NCBI RefSeq assembly: GCF_022809715.1
Contig: NZ_CP094459.1
Location: forward strand, 930,001 to 994,000
Origin: Burkholderia pyrrocinia
GTDB taxonomy: Bacteria > Pseudomonadota > Gammaproteobacteria > Burkholderiales > Burkholderiaceae
Direction of reading: 5' to 3'
DNA length: 64,000 nucleotides
The notes beneath the pieces are model-generated. The model saw only the letters and a program-made list of their open reading frames with translations, ran no database searches and was not told where the DNA came from. Of the stretch, positions 6,773-14,572 are shown piece after piece. How positions within the stretch are numbered: the stretch's first letter is position 1; each line of letters starts with the position of its first letter. A program made the position numbers and the translations under genes.

Positions 6773-7984
6773 TTACGGCTGGGCGACGAGCGCCTGCACG
6801 AGCGCAGGTGCTTGCGGCGAACCGAGACCCGTCACGTAGTCGTAGCCGCCCGCTGCGTTGCAGACGCTGCCGCAATTGCCGTTGGACCCGGTCGTCACGT
6901 CGTGAAAGTCGCTGCCGTACGCGGTTTTCCCGACCGTATAGAGCGAATCGTAGGTGCCGCTCAACCGGCTCTTGCCGGCCGCCGCGCGCAGCGAATTCGC
7001 GATCGCGACGAGCGCCGACCATTGCGGCGCGCCCGCGCTCGTGCCGCCGACCTGGAACCAGCCCGCCTGCCCCTGGTAGGCGACCGAGTCGTACACCGCG
7101 AAACCGCTGGACGGATTCGCGTCGTAGCTGACGTCGGGCACGCCGCGCTTGCCGGCGACCGGAACCGGCCACGCGGTCTGGCCGGCCGGCTCGGCCTCGA
7201 CGGTGCTCACGCCGCCGCCGCTGCCGCTCCACGCCGCCTCGCCGACGTAGTTGCCGTACGCATCGATGGACAATGTCGTGCCGCCCACTGCCACCACGTA
7301 CGGCGACGCCGCCGGGTAATCGGTCCCGGCGCCGCTGTCGCCGGACGACGCGACGAACATGACGCCCGCGACGTTGAAGTGGCTGTCGAAGCCGGCCTCG
7401 CTGCTGAACTCGCTGCCGCCGAAACTCATCGACACGACCGACGCGCCGCGCTTGACCGCGACGTCGACCGCGGCCAGCAGGTCGCTGAAGCTGGCCGACG
7501 CGGCCTCGACGAGCACGATCTTCGCCTTCGGCGCGATCGCATGCACCCATTCGACGTCGAGCGACGTCTCGAGCGCCCAGCCCGAATCGGTCCTGGGCCG
7601 TGTACCGCGCGCGTACACCTTGTTGAAGCAGCCGTTCGACGACGTGCAGGCCGGCAGCGAGAACGCGTTGCTGAACACGCCGAGATCGGCCTCGATCTTC
7701 GGGTCGTCGTACGCATCGACGATCGCGACGACCATCCCGTCGCCCTGGTTGGCGATCGTGTCGAACCCGTACGCGTGTCGGGTGAGCGCGGGCGTGAGGC
7801 CGGATATCGAAGCCGTGCTCGCGCGCGGCTTCGTATGGAACGGCGGGCGCGCGGATCCTTTCGGCGCGCGGTTGCCTTCGACGTAGGAAGGCGGTCCGTT
7901 GCCGTCGGCGAGCGCGACGCTCGATGCGAGCAGCGACGCGCACAGCGCCGGAATCAACATGGATGACAGGCGGATATTGTTCAT
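6773..7984 (-). CDS. Secreted sedolisin-type (S53) serine-carboxyl peptidase without prodomain
   Basis: A 403-residue exported protein with signal peptide MNNIRLSSMLIPALCASLLA and likely cleavage after VALA (residue 26). The S53 catalytic set is complete: Glu139 and Asp143 (ETSLD), Asp216 (SSGDSG) and Ser316 (GGTSAGAP). A C-terminal calcium site is seen (DVTTGSNGN and AGGYDYVTGLGSP). The catalytic domain begins near residue 63, so only about 36 residues separate it from the signal peptide instead of the usual prodomain of some 170-200 residues. GGAG lies 9 nt before ATG 7984, preferred over an in-frame ATG five codons upstream. Confidence 0.87.
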   Translation of the reverse strand: MNNIRLSSMLIPALCASLLASSVALADGNGPPSYVEGNRAPKGSARPPFHTKPRASTASISGLTPALTRHAYGFDTIANQGDGMVVAIVDAYDDPKIEADLGVFSNAFSLPACTSSNGCFNKVYARGTRPRTDSGWALETSLDVEWVHAIAPKAKIVLVEAASASFSDLLAAVDVAVKRGASVVSMSFGGSEFSSEAGFDSHFNVAGVMFVASSGDSGAGTDYPAASPYVVAVGGTTLSIDAYGNYVGEAAWSGSGGGVSTVEAEPAGQTAWPVPVAGKRGVPDVSYDANPSSGFAVYDSVAYQGQAGWFQVGGTSAGAPQWSALVAIANSLRAAAGKSRLSGTYDSLYTVGKTAYGSDFHDVTTGSNGNCGSVCNAAGGYDYVTGLGSPQAPALVQALVAQP

Positions 7985-8400
7985 TTTTCGAGTCTCCATG
8001 TCGATGGAGTGGGTTGGCGGAACAAGTCTACAAAATCGGCGAAATCAATTGCATGGAATATCGGCCGGATACGGGAATGCCTGATAAGGGAAACTACGCG
8101 GAAGCCCCGTGAAATATGGGGTTTTAAAGGTAGGCGTGCAGCGGATGAAGTTACTTTGCCGATTTTTTAAAACGCTGATGGATAATCAATTGGTTTTTAA
8201 TTGATTTGTAATGTCCTGCGTAATGCGTCGGAAAATATCGAGTGCTGCGGATTCGCGGGAATAATGAAATGCATCGTGCCCGTGCGACACGATCCGGCGC
8301 ACGACGGCCCGCTCCGCCGGCGTTGCCGCCGCGGTGCGATTCCGCATACAGTTCAGCGTAGGCCGCATCCGCCACGCGGCGTCGTCAGCGAGGAGTGCCC
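7985..8400. other. Intergenic region with AT-rich tract
   Basis: This is the divergent space between the protease and crcB. About 8000-8275 is clearly less GC-rich than its surroundings. It holds short inverted repeats, such as TCAATT (8188-8193) facing AATTGA with a loop between. It probably carries both promoters, but no convincing -35/-10 pair is picked. No gene is seen. Confidence 0.5.
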
Positions 8401-8787
8401 TTGTTCTATTCGATCGTCGCGATCTTCGTCGGCGCCGGGCTCGGCGCGTTGCTGCGCTGGTTCCTGAGCCTCGCGCTCAACGAATTCTTTCCCGAGGTGC
8501 CGCTCGGCACGCTCGCCGCGAACCTGATCGGCGGCTACGTGATCGGCATCGCCGCCGTCGTGTTCACGACCCGCGTCGGGCTGCCGCCCGAGTGGCGGCT
8601 GTTCGTGATCACGGGCTTCCTCGGTGGCCTCACGACGTTCTCGACCTATTCGGTCGAAGTGATGACGCATGCGTTGCAGGGCGAATTCGGATGGGCGTTT
8701 GCGGTGGCTGCCCTACACTTGACTGGATCGTTCGCGCTGACGGCGCTCGGCATGTGGACCGCGCGCGCGTGGCTCGCGGCGGCCTGA
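8401..8787 (+). CDS. crcB: Fluoride channel CrcB/FluC
   Basis: A 128-residue four-helix membrane protein with the Fluc signature (GALLRW early, [14 protein letters not shown], then [15 protein letters not shown]). Fluc forms dual-topology dimers that let toxic fluoride leave the cell. The start is most likely TTG 8401: AGGAG at 8391-8395 is placed 5 nt before it, whereas the in-frame GTG at 8395 overlaps that ribosome site. DUF190 follows 23 bp downstream. No fluoride riboswitch is evident upstream. Confidence 0.9.
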   Translation: MFYSIVAIFVGAGLGALLRWFLSLALNEFFPEVPLGTLAANLIGGYVIGIAAVVFTTRVGLPPEWRLFVITGFLGGLTTFSTYSVEVMTHALQGEFGWAFAVAALHLTGSFALTALGMWTARAWLAAA

Positions 8788-8810
8788 GCGTGCCGCCATC
8801 GGAGGGAGCG

Positions 8811-9161
8811 ATGGACAGGGTCTTCTTGCGTTTCTATGTGCACGAGCAGCACCGGCTGCACTGGAAACCGCTGTGGGAATGGCTGCTGGAGGAGGCGAAC
8901 CGGATGGGCGTCGCGGGCGGTTCCGCGTTTCGCGCGATGGCCGGCTTCGGCCAGCATCGCGTGCTGCACGAGGACCGCTTCTTCGAGCTGCAGGGTTCGC
9001 TCGCGATCGAGGTCGAATTCATCGTCACCGAGGACGAGGCGCAGCGTTTGCTCGAACGGTTGTCGCGCGAGAAAGTGCGCGTGTGCTACGCGATGATTCC
9101 GGCGCGCTTCGGCGTGATCGACACGCTCGGCGCACCGCCGGCGCAAGGGCCGGCGGTGTAG
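8811..9161 (+). CDS. DUF190 family protein
   Basis: A 116-residue soluble protein with a PII-like (ferredoxin-fold) pattern: a first strand RVFLRFYVHE, a helix WLLEEANRMGVAGGSAFRAMAGFG, and a late EDEAQRLLERLSREKVRV. This matches DUF190, which is often found beside crcB and is thought to modulate or support fluoride export. GGAGGGAG just before ATG 8811 is a strong ribosome site. It forms an operon with crcB. Confidence 0.88.
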   Translation: MDRVFLRFYVHEQHRLHWKPLWEWLLEEANRMGVAGGSAFRAMAGFGQHRVLHEDRFFELQGSLAIEVEFIVTEDEAQRLLERLSREKVRVCYAMIPARFGVIDTLGAPPAQGPAV

Positions 9162-9174
9162 GGGGCAGCGTCGG

Positions 9175-9738
9175 TCAGATGCCGAAGATCGTCAGCGACA
9201 CGGCGGCGCGCGTGACGATCATCAGCAGCACCTGCACGATCACGAACAGCAGGATCGGCGACAGGTCGATGCCGCCGAGGTTCGGGATGATGCGGCGCAG
9301 CGGGTTCAGGAACGGCGCGGTGAGCTGGAACAGGATCGGCATCGCCGGCGAGCGCGGGTTGAGCCACGACAGCAGCGCCATCAGGATCGTCATCCAGATC
9401 ACGAGGTTGAGCGCCCACTTCACGACGGTGAGCAGCGCGACCACGACGAGCGTCGGGATCACCGCGGCCGGATCGAAGCCGGCCATCACGACCATCAGCA
9501 CGACGTAGACGAGCGCGGTCAGCAGCGCGGCGACGACGCTGGCCCAGTCGATGCCGCGTACGCCCGCGATCACGCGGCGCAGCGGCAGCACGAGCCAGTT
9601 GGTCGCCTGCAGCACGGCCTGCGTGACGGGGTTGTACGGCGGCACGCGGACGGCCTGCATCCAGACGCGCAGGATCAGCGCGGCGCCGAACAGCGTGAAG
9701 ACGGTATTGAGCAGAAAACGGGCGATCTCGCCGAACAT
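9175..9738 (-). CDS. YggT family integral membrane protein
   Basis: A 187-residue membrane protein with two YggT repeats, each ending in a Pro-Leu-Arg-Arg type segment (VLPLRRVIAG and PFLNPLRRIIP). Relatives act in cell-envelope and division processes or osmotic tolerance; the mechanism is uncertain. The start is ATG 9738, where AGGA lies about 8 nt upstream; an ATG three codons earlier would sit on that ribosome site. It converges with the DUF190 gene, with 13 bp between. Confidence 0.85.
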   Translation of the reverse strand: MFGEIARFLLNTVFTLFGAALILRVWMQAVRVPPYNPVTQAVLQATNWLVLPLRRVIAGVRGIDWASVVAALLTALVYVVLMVVMAGFDPAAVIPTLVVVALLTVVKWALNLVIWMTILMALLSWLNPRSPAMPILFQLTAPFLNPLRRIIPNLGGIDLSPILLFVIVQVLLMIVTRAAVSLTIFGI

Positions 9739-9814
9739 CGTTGGCATCCTTTTTATACAGTCGAGTAGCGTGCGGCCGCCAACGCCGGATGGCGGCGCAT
9801 CGGCCGACACCTTA

Positions 9815-10744
9815 TCACGCCTCGTCTCGCGACGGGGAGGGGGGCGCGGCCGTGCGCGCGAGCGACGTTTCGACGGCTTCGGCGAGCGCCGGCAGCGACG
9901 CCGGCGGCGCGGCGCGCTTCGCCGCGAGCGCGACCGCGCGGCGCGTCATCAGCGCGTACAGCGTCGCGTGATCGCCGCCGCGCGCTTCGAGCAGCGCCAG
10001 CTGGCGTTCGACGATGCCGGTATCGCCGCGCGACACCGGGCCGGCGAGCGCGTTCGCGAGCCCCTTGTCGCGCGCGGTTTCGATCGTGCCGGCGAGCATC
10101 GGCAGCAGTGCGCGCAGCGCGGCTTCCTCGTCGAAACCGAGGCCGCGCCACAGCTCGACCGCTTCCGACAGCCCGCACAGCGCGAAGCTCGCCGCGTAGT
10201 GCGCGGCCGCGTGATAGAGCATCCGGCCGCCGGCCGGAATCGACAGCGGATGGCAGCCGAGTGCGGCAGCAAGTCGCATCAGCGTCGCGTGCAGCGCGCC
10301 GTCGGCTTCGATCGTGACCGAGCAGCCGTCGATGCGCGCGAGGTCGGCGTCGGTGCCGCCGAACAGGTAGAGCGGATGGAAGCCGCCGGTGGCCGCGCCT
10401 TGCCGTTTCGCCGGATCGAGCAGCGCGACCGCCGACGCGCCGCTGCAATGGACGACTGCCTGACTGGCGGCGCGCGACGCGTCGAAGCGGAGCGCCGCGG
10501 CGGTCGACGCGAGATGGTCGTCGGGAACCGTCAGGAAGATCAGGTCGGCGGCGTCGGCGACCTGCTGCGGCGTGTCGACGGCCCGGCAGCCGTCGATGCG
10601 CGCGGCGAGCGCCGCGGCCGATTCGGGCGTGCGGCTCGCGATCGCGACGACGGGAAAGCCGGCCTGCGCGAAGCGCTGCGCAACGCAGCGCGCGAGGCGG
10701 CCGGCGCCGATGAAGCCGAGACGGGGTGTGTCGGGAAGAGACAT
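9815..10744 (-). CDS. Rossmann-fold / DUF2520 dehydrogenase-like protein
   Basis: A 309-residue protein with an N-terminal NAD(P)-binding fold (LGFIGAGRLARCVAQRF, residues 9-25) and a helical C-terminal DUF2520 domain containing GRMLYHAAAHYAASF. The layout resembles ketopantoate- or pyrroline-carboxylate-reductase-like enzymes. No substrate is established for the family. It lies upstream of yggT on the same strand (77 bp apart), a neighbour pair that may be co-transcribed. Confidence 0.82.
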   Translation of the reverse strand: MSLPDTPRLGFIGAGRLARCVAQRFAQAGFPVVAIASRTPESAAALAARIDGCRAVDTPQQVADAADLIFLTVPDDHLASTAAALRFDASRAASQAVVHCSGASAVALLDPAKRQGAATGGFHPLYLFGGTDADLARIDGCSVTIEADGALHATLMRLAAALGCHPLSIPAGGRMLYHAAAHYAASFALCGLSEAVELWRGLGFDEEAALRALLPMLAGTIETARDKGLANALAGPVSRGDTGIVERQLALLEARGGDHATLYALMTRRAVALAAKRAAPPASLPALAEAVETSLARTAAPPSPSRDEA

Positions 10745-11258
10745 GGCGGCGGACGTAAGCGAAAACGAAGCAGCCGCCAGTATCGCAGGAATGAAGGCGC
10801 GGTCGCGTAAGGTCGATTTCCGCGCGGACGCATGTAGTTATTACCGGTATGCGGTGCGATCACACGCGTATTTGCGTCCTGCATCACGGTCGAATTCCGA
10901 TCAGTGAACCTGACCCCAAAACGTGCTGCGCACGCGCTCCTGTTGAATCGTCGGCGTCCTGTTTCAAATTTGTAATCGTTCATTACGTGTGCGTGTCCGC
11001 CGCGCGTGCCGTATCCGGTAAGACTGACCGGCCGTCGCGTCGCGCCCCGACTCGTCGGACGGAATCGCACGACCTGCAAGGCTCGCCGCAGGCTCTGGAA
11101 GCCACGCCGCACGGCGGCTCCGGCCGCCTGCAATTGCAATTTGCAACAAATGCGAAACACGCGAGAGGCGGGTTTTCGCTACATTGCTTCCATGCAACGT
11201 GCATGCCCGCCGTTGCCGACAGGGGCGCAGAAAATACCGCTCCAGCAGGAGAATCGAA
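10745..11258. other. Intergenic region, 514 bp
   Basis: This is the divergent region between the DUF2520 gene and the Pro/Tyr-rich secreted protein gene. The stretch 10955-11000 is locally AT-richer and may hold the promoter of the right-hand gene. The segment near 11130-11155 is rich in short GCAATT/TTGCAA words. No credible gene or RNA is seen. Confidence 0.4.
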
Positions 11259-11564
11259 GTGAAAAAGCTCATTCCGTTCATCGCCGCCGCCGCGCTGGGT
11301 CTGGGTGCCGCAAGCGCCGCGCAGGCTCACGTGTCGATCGGGGTCGGCATCGGTATCCCGGTCGCGCCCGCGTATCCCGTTTATGCACCGCCGCCGCCCG
11401 TGTACTACGCGCCGCCGCCTCCGCCCGTCTACTACGCACCGGCACCGGCCTACTATGCGCCGCCGCCCGCGGTGGTCGTCGGCGGCTACGGCGGTTACTA
11501 CGGTCGTCCGTACTGGCGTCATGGCTACGGCGGCTGGGGCCATCACGGCTACTGGCGTCGCTGA
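11259..11564 (+). CDS. Small secreted Pro/Tyr/Gly-rich protein
   Basis: A 101-residue protein starting at GTG 11259, with AGGAG at 11247-11251 seven nt before it. A signal peptide (MKKLIPFIAAAALGLGAASA, then AQA) is followed by repeated PPPPVYYAP-type units and a tail rich in Gly, Tyr, Trp and His. The composition suggests an unstructured exported or outer-surface protein. Similar genes are common in Burkholderia, but no function is known. A strong terminator follows at 11595. Confidence 0.8.
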   Translation: MKKLIPFIAAAALGLGAASAAQAHVSIGVGIGIPVAPAYPVYAPPPPVYYAPPPPPVYYAPAPAYYAPPPAVVVGGYGGYYGRPYWRHGYGGWGHHGYWRR

Positions 11565-11594
11565 TTCGTCCCGCGCGGCCTGACCGCGCGTGGC

Positions 11595-11635
11595 AAAACG
11601 GCGCAACGTCCCGGGAGGGGCGCTGCGCCGTTTTT
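11595..11635 (+). terminator. Rho-independent terminator
   Basis: An ACGGCGCA stem (11598-11605) pairs with TGCGCCGT (11624-11631) across an 18-nt loop and runs into TTTTT. AAAA precedes the stem, so it may also stop leftward transcripts of the lysE operon from the other side. Confidence 0.85.
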
Positions 11636-11696
11636 CATTGGTGCCGTTGCTCTTGGTGCCGCGGCTCGACGCGTAGCCCGTGCAGGTCGGCTTCGC

Positions 11697-12365
11697 TTAC
11701 GCCGCGTGCACGATCAGGTCGCGGTACCCGCCGACGATCACGCTGTACGAGAAATAGGCGAACAGCAGCGCCGACGCGACGTGGCAAGCGCGCATCAGCC
11801 CGGCGCCAGCGCGCTTGCGGCCCTGGCTCGCGAGCGTGCACATGAAGAGCGTCCACGCGAGGCCGCCGAGGAAGAAGCCCGACAGGAACACCGACGCGGT
11901 GGCCGGCGTGGTCGCGCCGGCTTTCGCGATCAGTGCGCCGCCGACCGCCGCGAACCACAGGATCGCGCTCGGCGACGACATCGCGAGCAGCATCCCGCGC
12001 AGGAAACTGCGCCGCGCGCTCGCGCGCGGCGGCGGTGCCTCGTCCGCGTCGTCGTCGGCCGCCCTGGCCGGCGCAAGCGCTTCGCGCGCCATCTTCCACG
12101 TGAGGAACAGCAGCACGGCACCGCCGCCGATCCAGACGATCCAGCGCACGGCCTCGAACTGCAGCAGCACGGCCATCCCCGCGAGCGCGAGCGCCGCGTA
12201 GAGGAGATCGCCGACGCACGAGCCGACGCCGAGCCAGAAGCCCGGCCGGAAGCCGTGCGACAGCGTCAGCGACAGCATCGCGACGTTCACGAGGCCGATG
12301 TCGAGACACAGCGACAGCGACAGGAAGAAACCGTCGGACAGCATCGAGGCGGGAGGAAAGCTCAT
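11697..12365 (-). CDS. LysE family amino-acid exporter
   Basis: A 222-residue membrane protein with the LysE layout: about six helices and a cytoplasmic loop (residues ~98-118) rich in Asp, Ala and Pro. The N-terminal helix carries the GLVNVAMLSLTLSHGFRPGF segment, and the second half has MLLAMSSPSAILWFAAVGG, where family members have a conserved Asn-Pro. Such proteins export amino acids; the substrate is unknown. It lies 55 bp after ubiD on the same strand and may be read through from it. Confidence 0.85.
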   Translation of the reverse strand: MSFPPASMLSDGFFLSLSLCLDIGLVNVAMLSLTLSHGFRPGFWLGVGSCVGDLLYAALALAGMAVLLQFEAVRWIVWIGGGAVLLFLTWKMAREALAPARAADDDADEAPPPRASARRSFLRGMLLAMSSPSAILWFAAVGGALIAKAGATTPATASVFLSGFFLGGLAWTLFMCTLASQGRKRAGAGLMRACHVASALLFAYFSYSVIVGGYRDLIVHAA

Positions 12366-12420
12366 CTTCGTTGTTCTGGTGGTGGGTGCGATGCACGGCC
12401 GGCGGGCGCCGGCTACGGCC

Positions 12421-13977
12421 TCAGAGTCCGATCTCCTGCCAGAGCCGGTCGACGCGCGCCTTCACGGCCGCGTCCATCTCGATCGGACGGCCCCATTCCC
12501 GGTTCGTCTCGCCGGGCCACTTGTTGGTCGCGTCGAGCCCCATCTTCGAGCCGAGGCCGGCAACCGGCGACGCGAAATCGAGATAGTCGATCGGCGTGCT
12601 GTCGACCATCACCGTGTCGCGCACGGGGTCGACGCGCGTCGTGATCGCCCAGATCACTTCCTTCCAGTCGCGGATGTTCACGTCCTCGTCGACGACCACG
12701 ATGAACTTCGTATACATGAACTGCCGCAGGAAGCTCCACACGCCGAACATCACGCGCTTCGCGTGGCCCGCGTAGCTCTTCCTCATCTGGACGATGGCCA
12801 TCCGGTAGCTGCAGCCTTCGGGCGGCAGGTAGAAGTCGGTGATCTCCGTGAACTGCTTCTGCAGCAGCGGCACGAATACCTCGTTGAGCGCGACGCCGAG
12901 CACCGCGGGCTCGTCGGGCGGTTTGCCCGTGTAGGTCGAGTGGTAGATCGCGTCGCGGCGCATCGTGATGCGCTCGACGGTGAACACCGGAAACCACTCC
13001 TGCTCGTTGTAATAGCCGGTGTGGTCGCCGTACGGCCCTTCGAGCGCATGTTCGTACGCGGCGGACGCGTTGCCGGCCGGCCGCGGTGGTGCGCCGGCCG
13101 GAGCGGGGGCAGGGGTGCCGTCCTGCGGATGGATGAAGCCTTCGAGCACGATCTCCGCGCGCGCGGGCACCTGCAGCGTGTCGACGCCGGGCGTCAGGCA
13201 CTTGGCGAGCTCGGTGCGGCTGCCGCGCAGCAGGCCGGCGAACTGATATTCGGACAGCGAATCGGGCACGGGCGTCACCGCGCCGAGCGTCGTGGCCGGA
13301 TCGGCGCCGAGCACGACCGCGACCGGATACGGCTTGCCGGGGTTCTGCAGCGCGAATTCGCGGAAGTCGAGCGCACCGCCGCGATGCGCGAGCCAGCGCA
13401 TGATCAGCTTGTTGCGGCCGATCAGCTGCTGGCGGTAGATGCCGAGGTTCTGGCGCGACTTGTTCGGACCGCGCGTGACCGTCAGGCCCCACGTGACGAG
13501 CGGCCCCGCGTCGCCGGGCCAGCAGGTCTGGATCGGCAGCTTGTGCAGGTCGACGTCGGCGCCTTCCCAGACGATCTCCTGGCACGGCGGCGACGACACC
13601 GACTTCGGCGCCATGTCCCACACGGCCTTCGCGAGCGACAGCAGCTTGCCGGCGTCCTTCAGGCTCTTCGGCGGGTCGGGCTCCTTCAGCGCGGACAGCA
13701 GGCGCCCGAGATCGCGCAGCGAGCCGAGCGCGGCGTCGTCGCCCGCATCGACGCCCATCCCGAGTGCGACGCGGCGCGGCGTGCCGAACAGGTTGCCGAG
13801 CACGGGAAACGCATAACCGGGCGGCGCGTTGAACAGCAGCGCAGGGCCGCCGGCGCGCAGCACGCGATCGCACAGCTCGGTCATTTCGAGCACGGGCGAC
13901 ACGGGTTGCGTGACGCGTCGCAGTTCGCCGAGCGCCTCGAGGCGCTGGATGAAATCGCGTAAGTCTTTGTATTTCAT
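12421..13977 (-). CDS. ubiD: UbiD, 4-hydroxy-3-polyprenylbenzoate decarboxylase
   Basis: A 518-residue prenylated-FMN-dependent decarboxylase of ubiquinone synthesis. It follows E. coli UbiD closely: a start [20 protein letters not shown], then [20 protein letters not shown], then [13 protein letters not shown], and a late [20 protein letters not shown]. Residues about 282-312 are an Ala/Pro-rich insert absent from E. coli UbiD. The needed UbiX flavin prenyltransferase is not in this window. ATG 13977 fits the family N-terminus. Confidence 0.94.
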   Translation of the reverse strand: MKYKDLRDFIQRLEALGELRRVTQPVSPVLEMTELCDRVLRAGGPALLFNAPPGYAFPVLGNLFGTPRRVALGMGVDAGDDAALGSLRDLGRLLSALKEPDPPKSLKDAGKLLSLAKAVWDMAPKSVSSPPCQEIVWEGADVDLHKLPIQTCWPGDAGPLVTWGLTVTRGPNKSRQNLGIYRQQLIGRNKLIMRWLAHRGGALDFREFALQNPGKPYPVAVVLGADPATTLGAVTPVPDSLSEYQFAGLLRGSRTELAKCLTPGVDTLQVPARAEIVLEGFIHPQDGTPAPAPAGAPPRPAGNASAAYEHALEGPYGDHTGYYNEQEWFPVFTVERITMRRDAIYHSTYTGKPPDEPAVLGVALNEVFVPLLQKQFTEITDFYLPPEGCSYRMAIVQMRKSYAGHAKRVMFGVWSFLRQFMYTKFIVVVDEDVNIRDWKEVIWAITTRVDPVRDTVMVDSTPIDYLDFASPVAGLGSKMGLDATNKWPGETNREWGRPIEMDAAVKARVDRLWQEIGL

Positions 13978-14191
13978 GAAGAAGGTCCGGGCCGCCCGCA
14001 TGGCGGGCGACGGTGGGCGGGCGCAGCGGCCGGCTGCGGCCCCGAATCGACCGACGATTTTACCCGGCCTGCCGCATGGACGCCCGGCCGCGAAAAAAGT
14101 CGATCGCGCGCAAACCCTCTACGGCACGGGGCTCCCGATCTGAAGGGCGGCTTTAAATTACTTTTTGTTATGATTTTGAGATTTTATAGTG

Positions 14192-14219
14192 TTGACGATC
14201 TATAAAACCCTGCTAGAAT
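14192..14219 (+). promoter_or_regulatory. Sigma-70 promoter
   Basis: TTGACG at 14192-14197 and TAGAAT at 14214-14219 are 16 bp apart, in a clearly AT-rich stretch (about 14145-14220) rare in this genome. Start of transcription is expected near 14226. It feeds a folded RNA with its own terminator, and then the transglycosylase gene. Confidence 0.75.
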
Positions 14220-14225
14220 CCGCTC

Positions 14226-14365
14226 ACATTGGTTGCAGGGTAAAAGGCTTCGAGCCGCCAATCACCGATCTTTGACGCAGCGCGTCACCGTCCGCCGAAC
14301 CCTGCACGGCGTATTCGACGGTCTTAGTCGTAGTCCCAGCCAGCGCTACCAGACGCTGGTTTTTT
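14226..14365 (+). ncRNA. Candidate structured small RNA or attenuated leader
   Basis: About 140 nt lie between a strong promoter and a factor-independent terminator without a convincing ORF. A long-range stem TGCAGGGT (14234-14241) with ACCCTGCA (14299-14306) encloses two small hairpins: GGCT/AGCC (14246-14256) and TGACGC/GCGTCA (14273-14287). The last element is the terminator at 14340-14365. The fold is a three-way junction plus terminator, as in riboswitches, attenuators or sRNAs. I do not recognise a known class; it is not tRNA, 4.5S, 6S or tmRNA. The downstream gene starts 207 bp after the terminator. Confidence 0.6.
14340..14365 (+). terminator. Rho-independent terminator in the leader of the transglycosylase gene
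   Basis: CCAGCG (14340-14345) pairs with CGCTGG (14354-14359) over an 8-nt loop and is followed by six T. It lies about 140 nt after the promoter at 14192 and 207 bp before the next start codon, so it either ends a separate sRNA or attenuates the downstream gene. Confidence 0.8.
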
Positions 14366-14399
14366 GCGTGGGTGCCACCGCGTATGCCCGTCTCGCCCA

Positions 14400-14455
14400 G
14401 TGTGCGAAGGCGTCGGCCTTCTTACACCGTGGCCTCGAACGGTACTTATACCGTT
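14400..14455 (+). other. Two further hairpins in the transglycosylase leader
   Basis: GAAGGC (14406-14411) faces GCCTTC (14416-14421) over a GTCG loop, with an outer GTGT/ACAC clamp (14400-14403 and 14424-14427). AACGGTA (14438-14444) faces TACCGTT (14449-14455) over a 4-nt loop. Both are upstream of the start codon at 14573 and after the leader terminator. Confidence 0.55.
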
Positions 14456-14572
14456 TCCCCGATGCTTGCACGTCCCAACCAAGGCGTGCGGCGTCGTGAT
14501 TCCGCGGCGCGTTTCTGTCTCGCCATCGAGCTGAGCGAGCCGCACGAGTCATGTTCATGGGAGATGATCTGA

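Noticed and set aside
8200..8400. Fluoride riboswitch before crcB
   Set aside because: The conserved crcB-motif pattern with its pseudoknot could not be recognised.
10895..10925. Possible insertion-sequence end (words like CTGACCCCAAAA)
   Set aside because: Only one short match, with no partner end, target duplication or transposase nearby.
14233..14499. Protein-coding frame across the structured leader
   Set aside because: No ribosome site, unusual composition, and it would run through a terminator; the RNA structures explain the region better.
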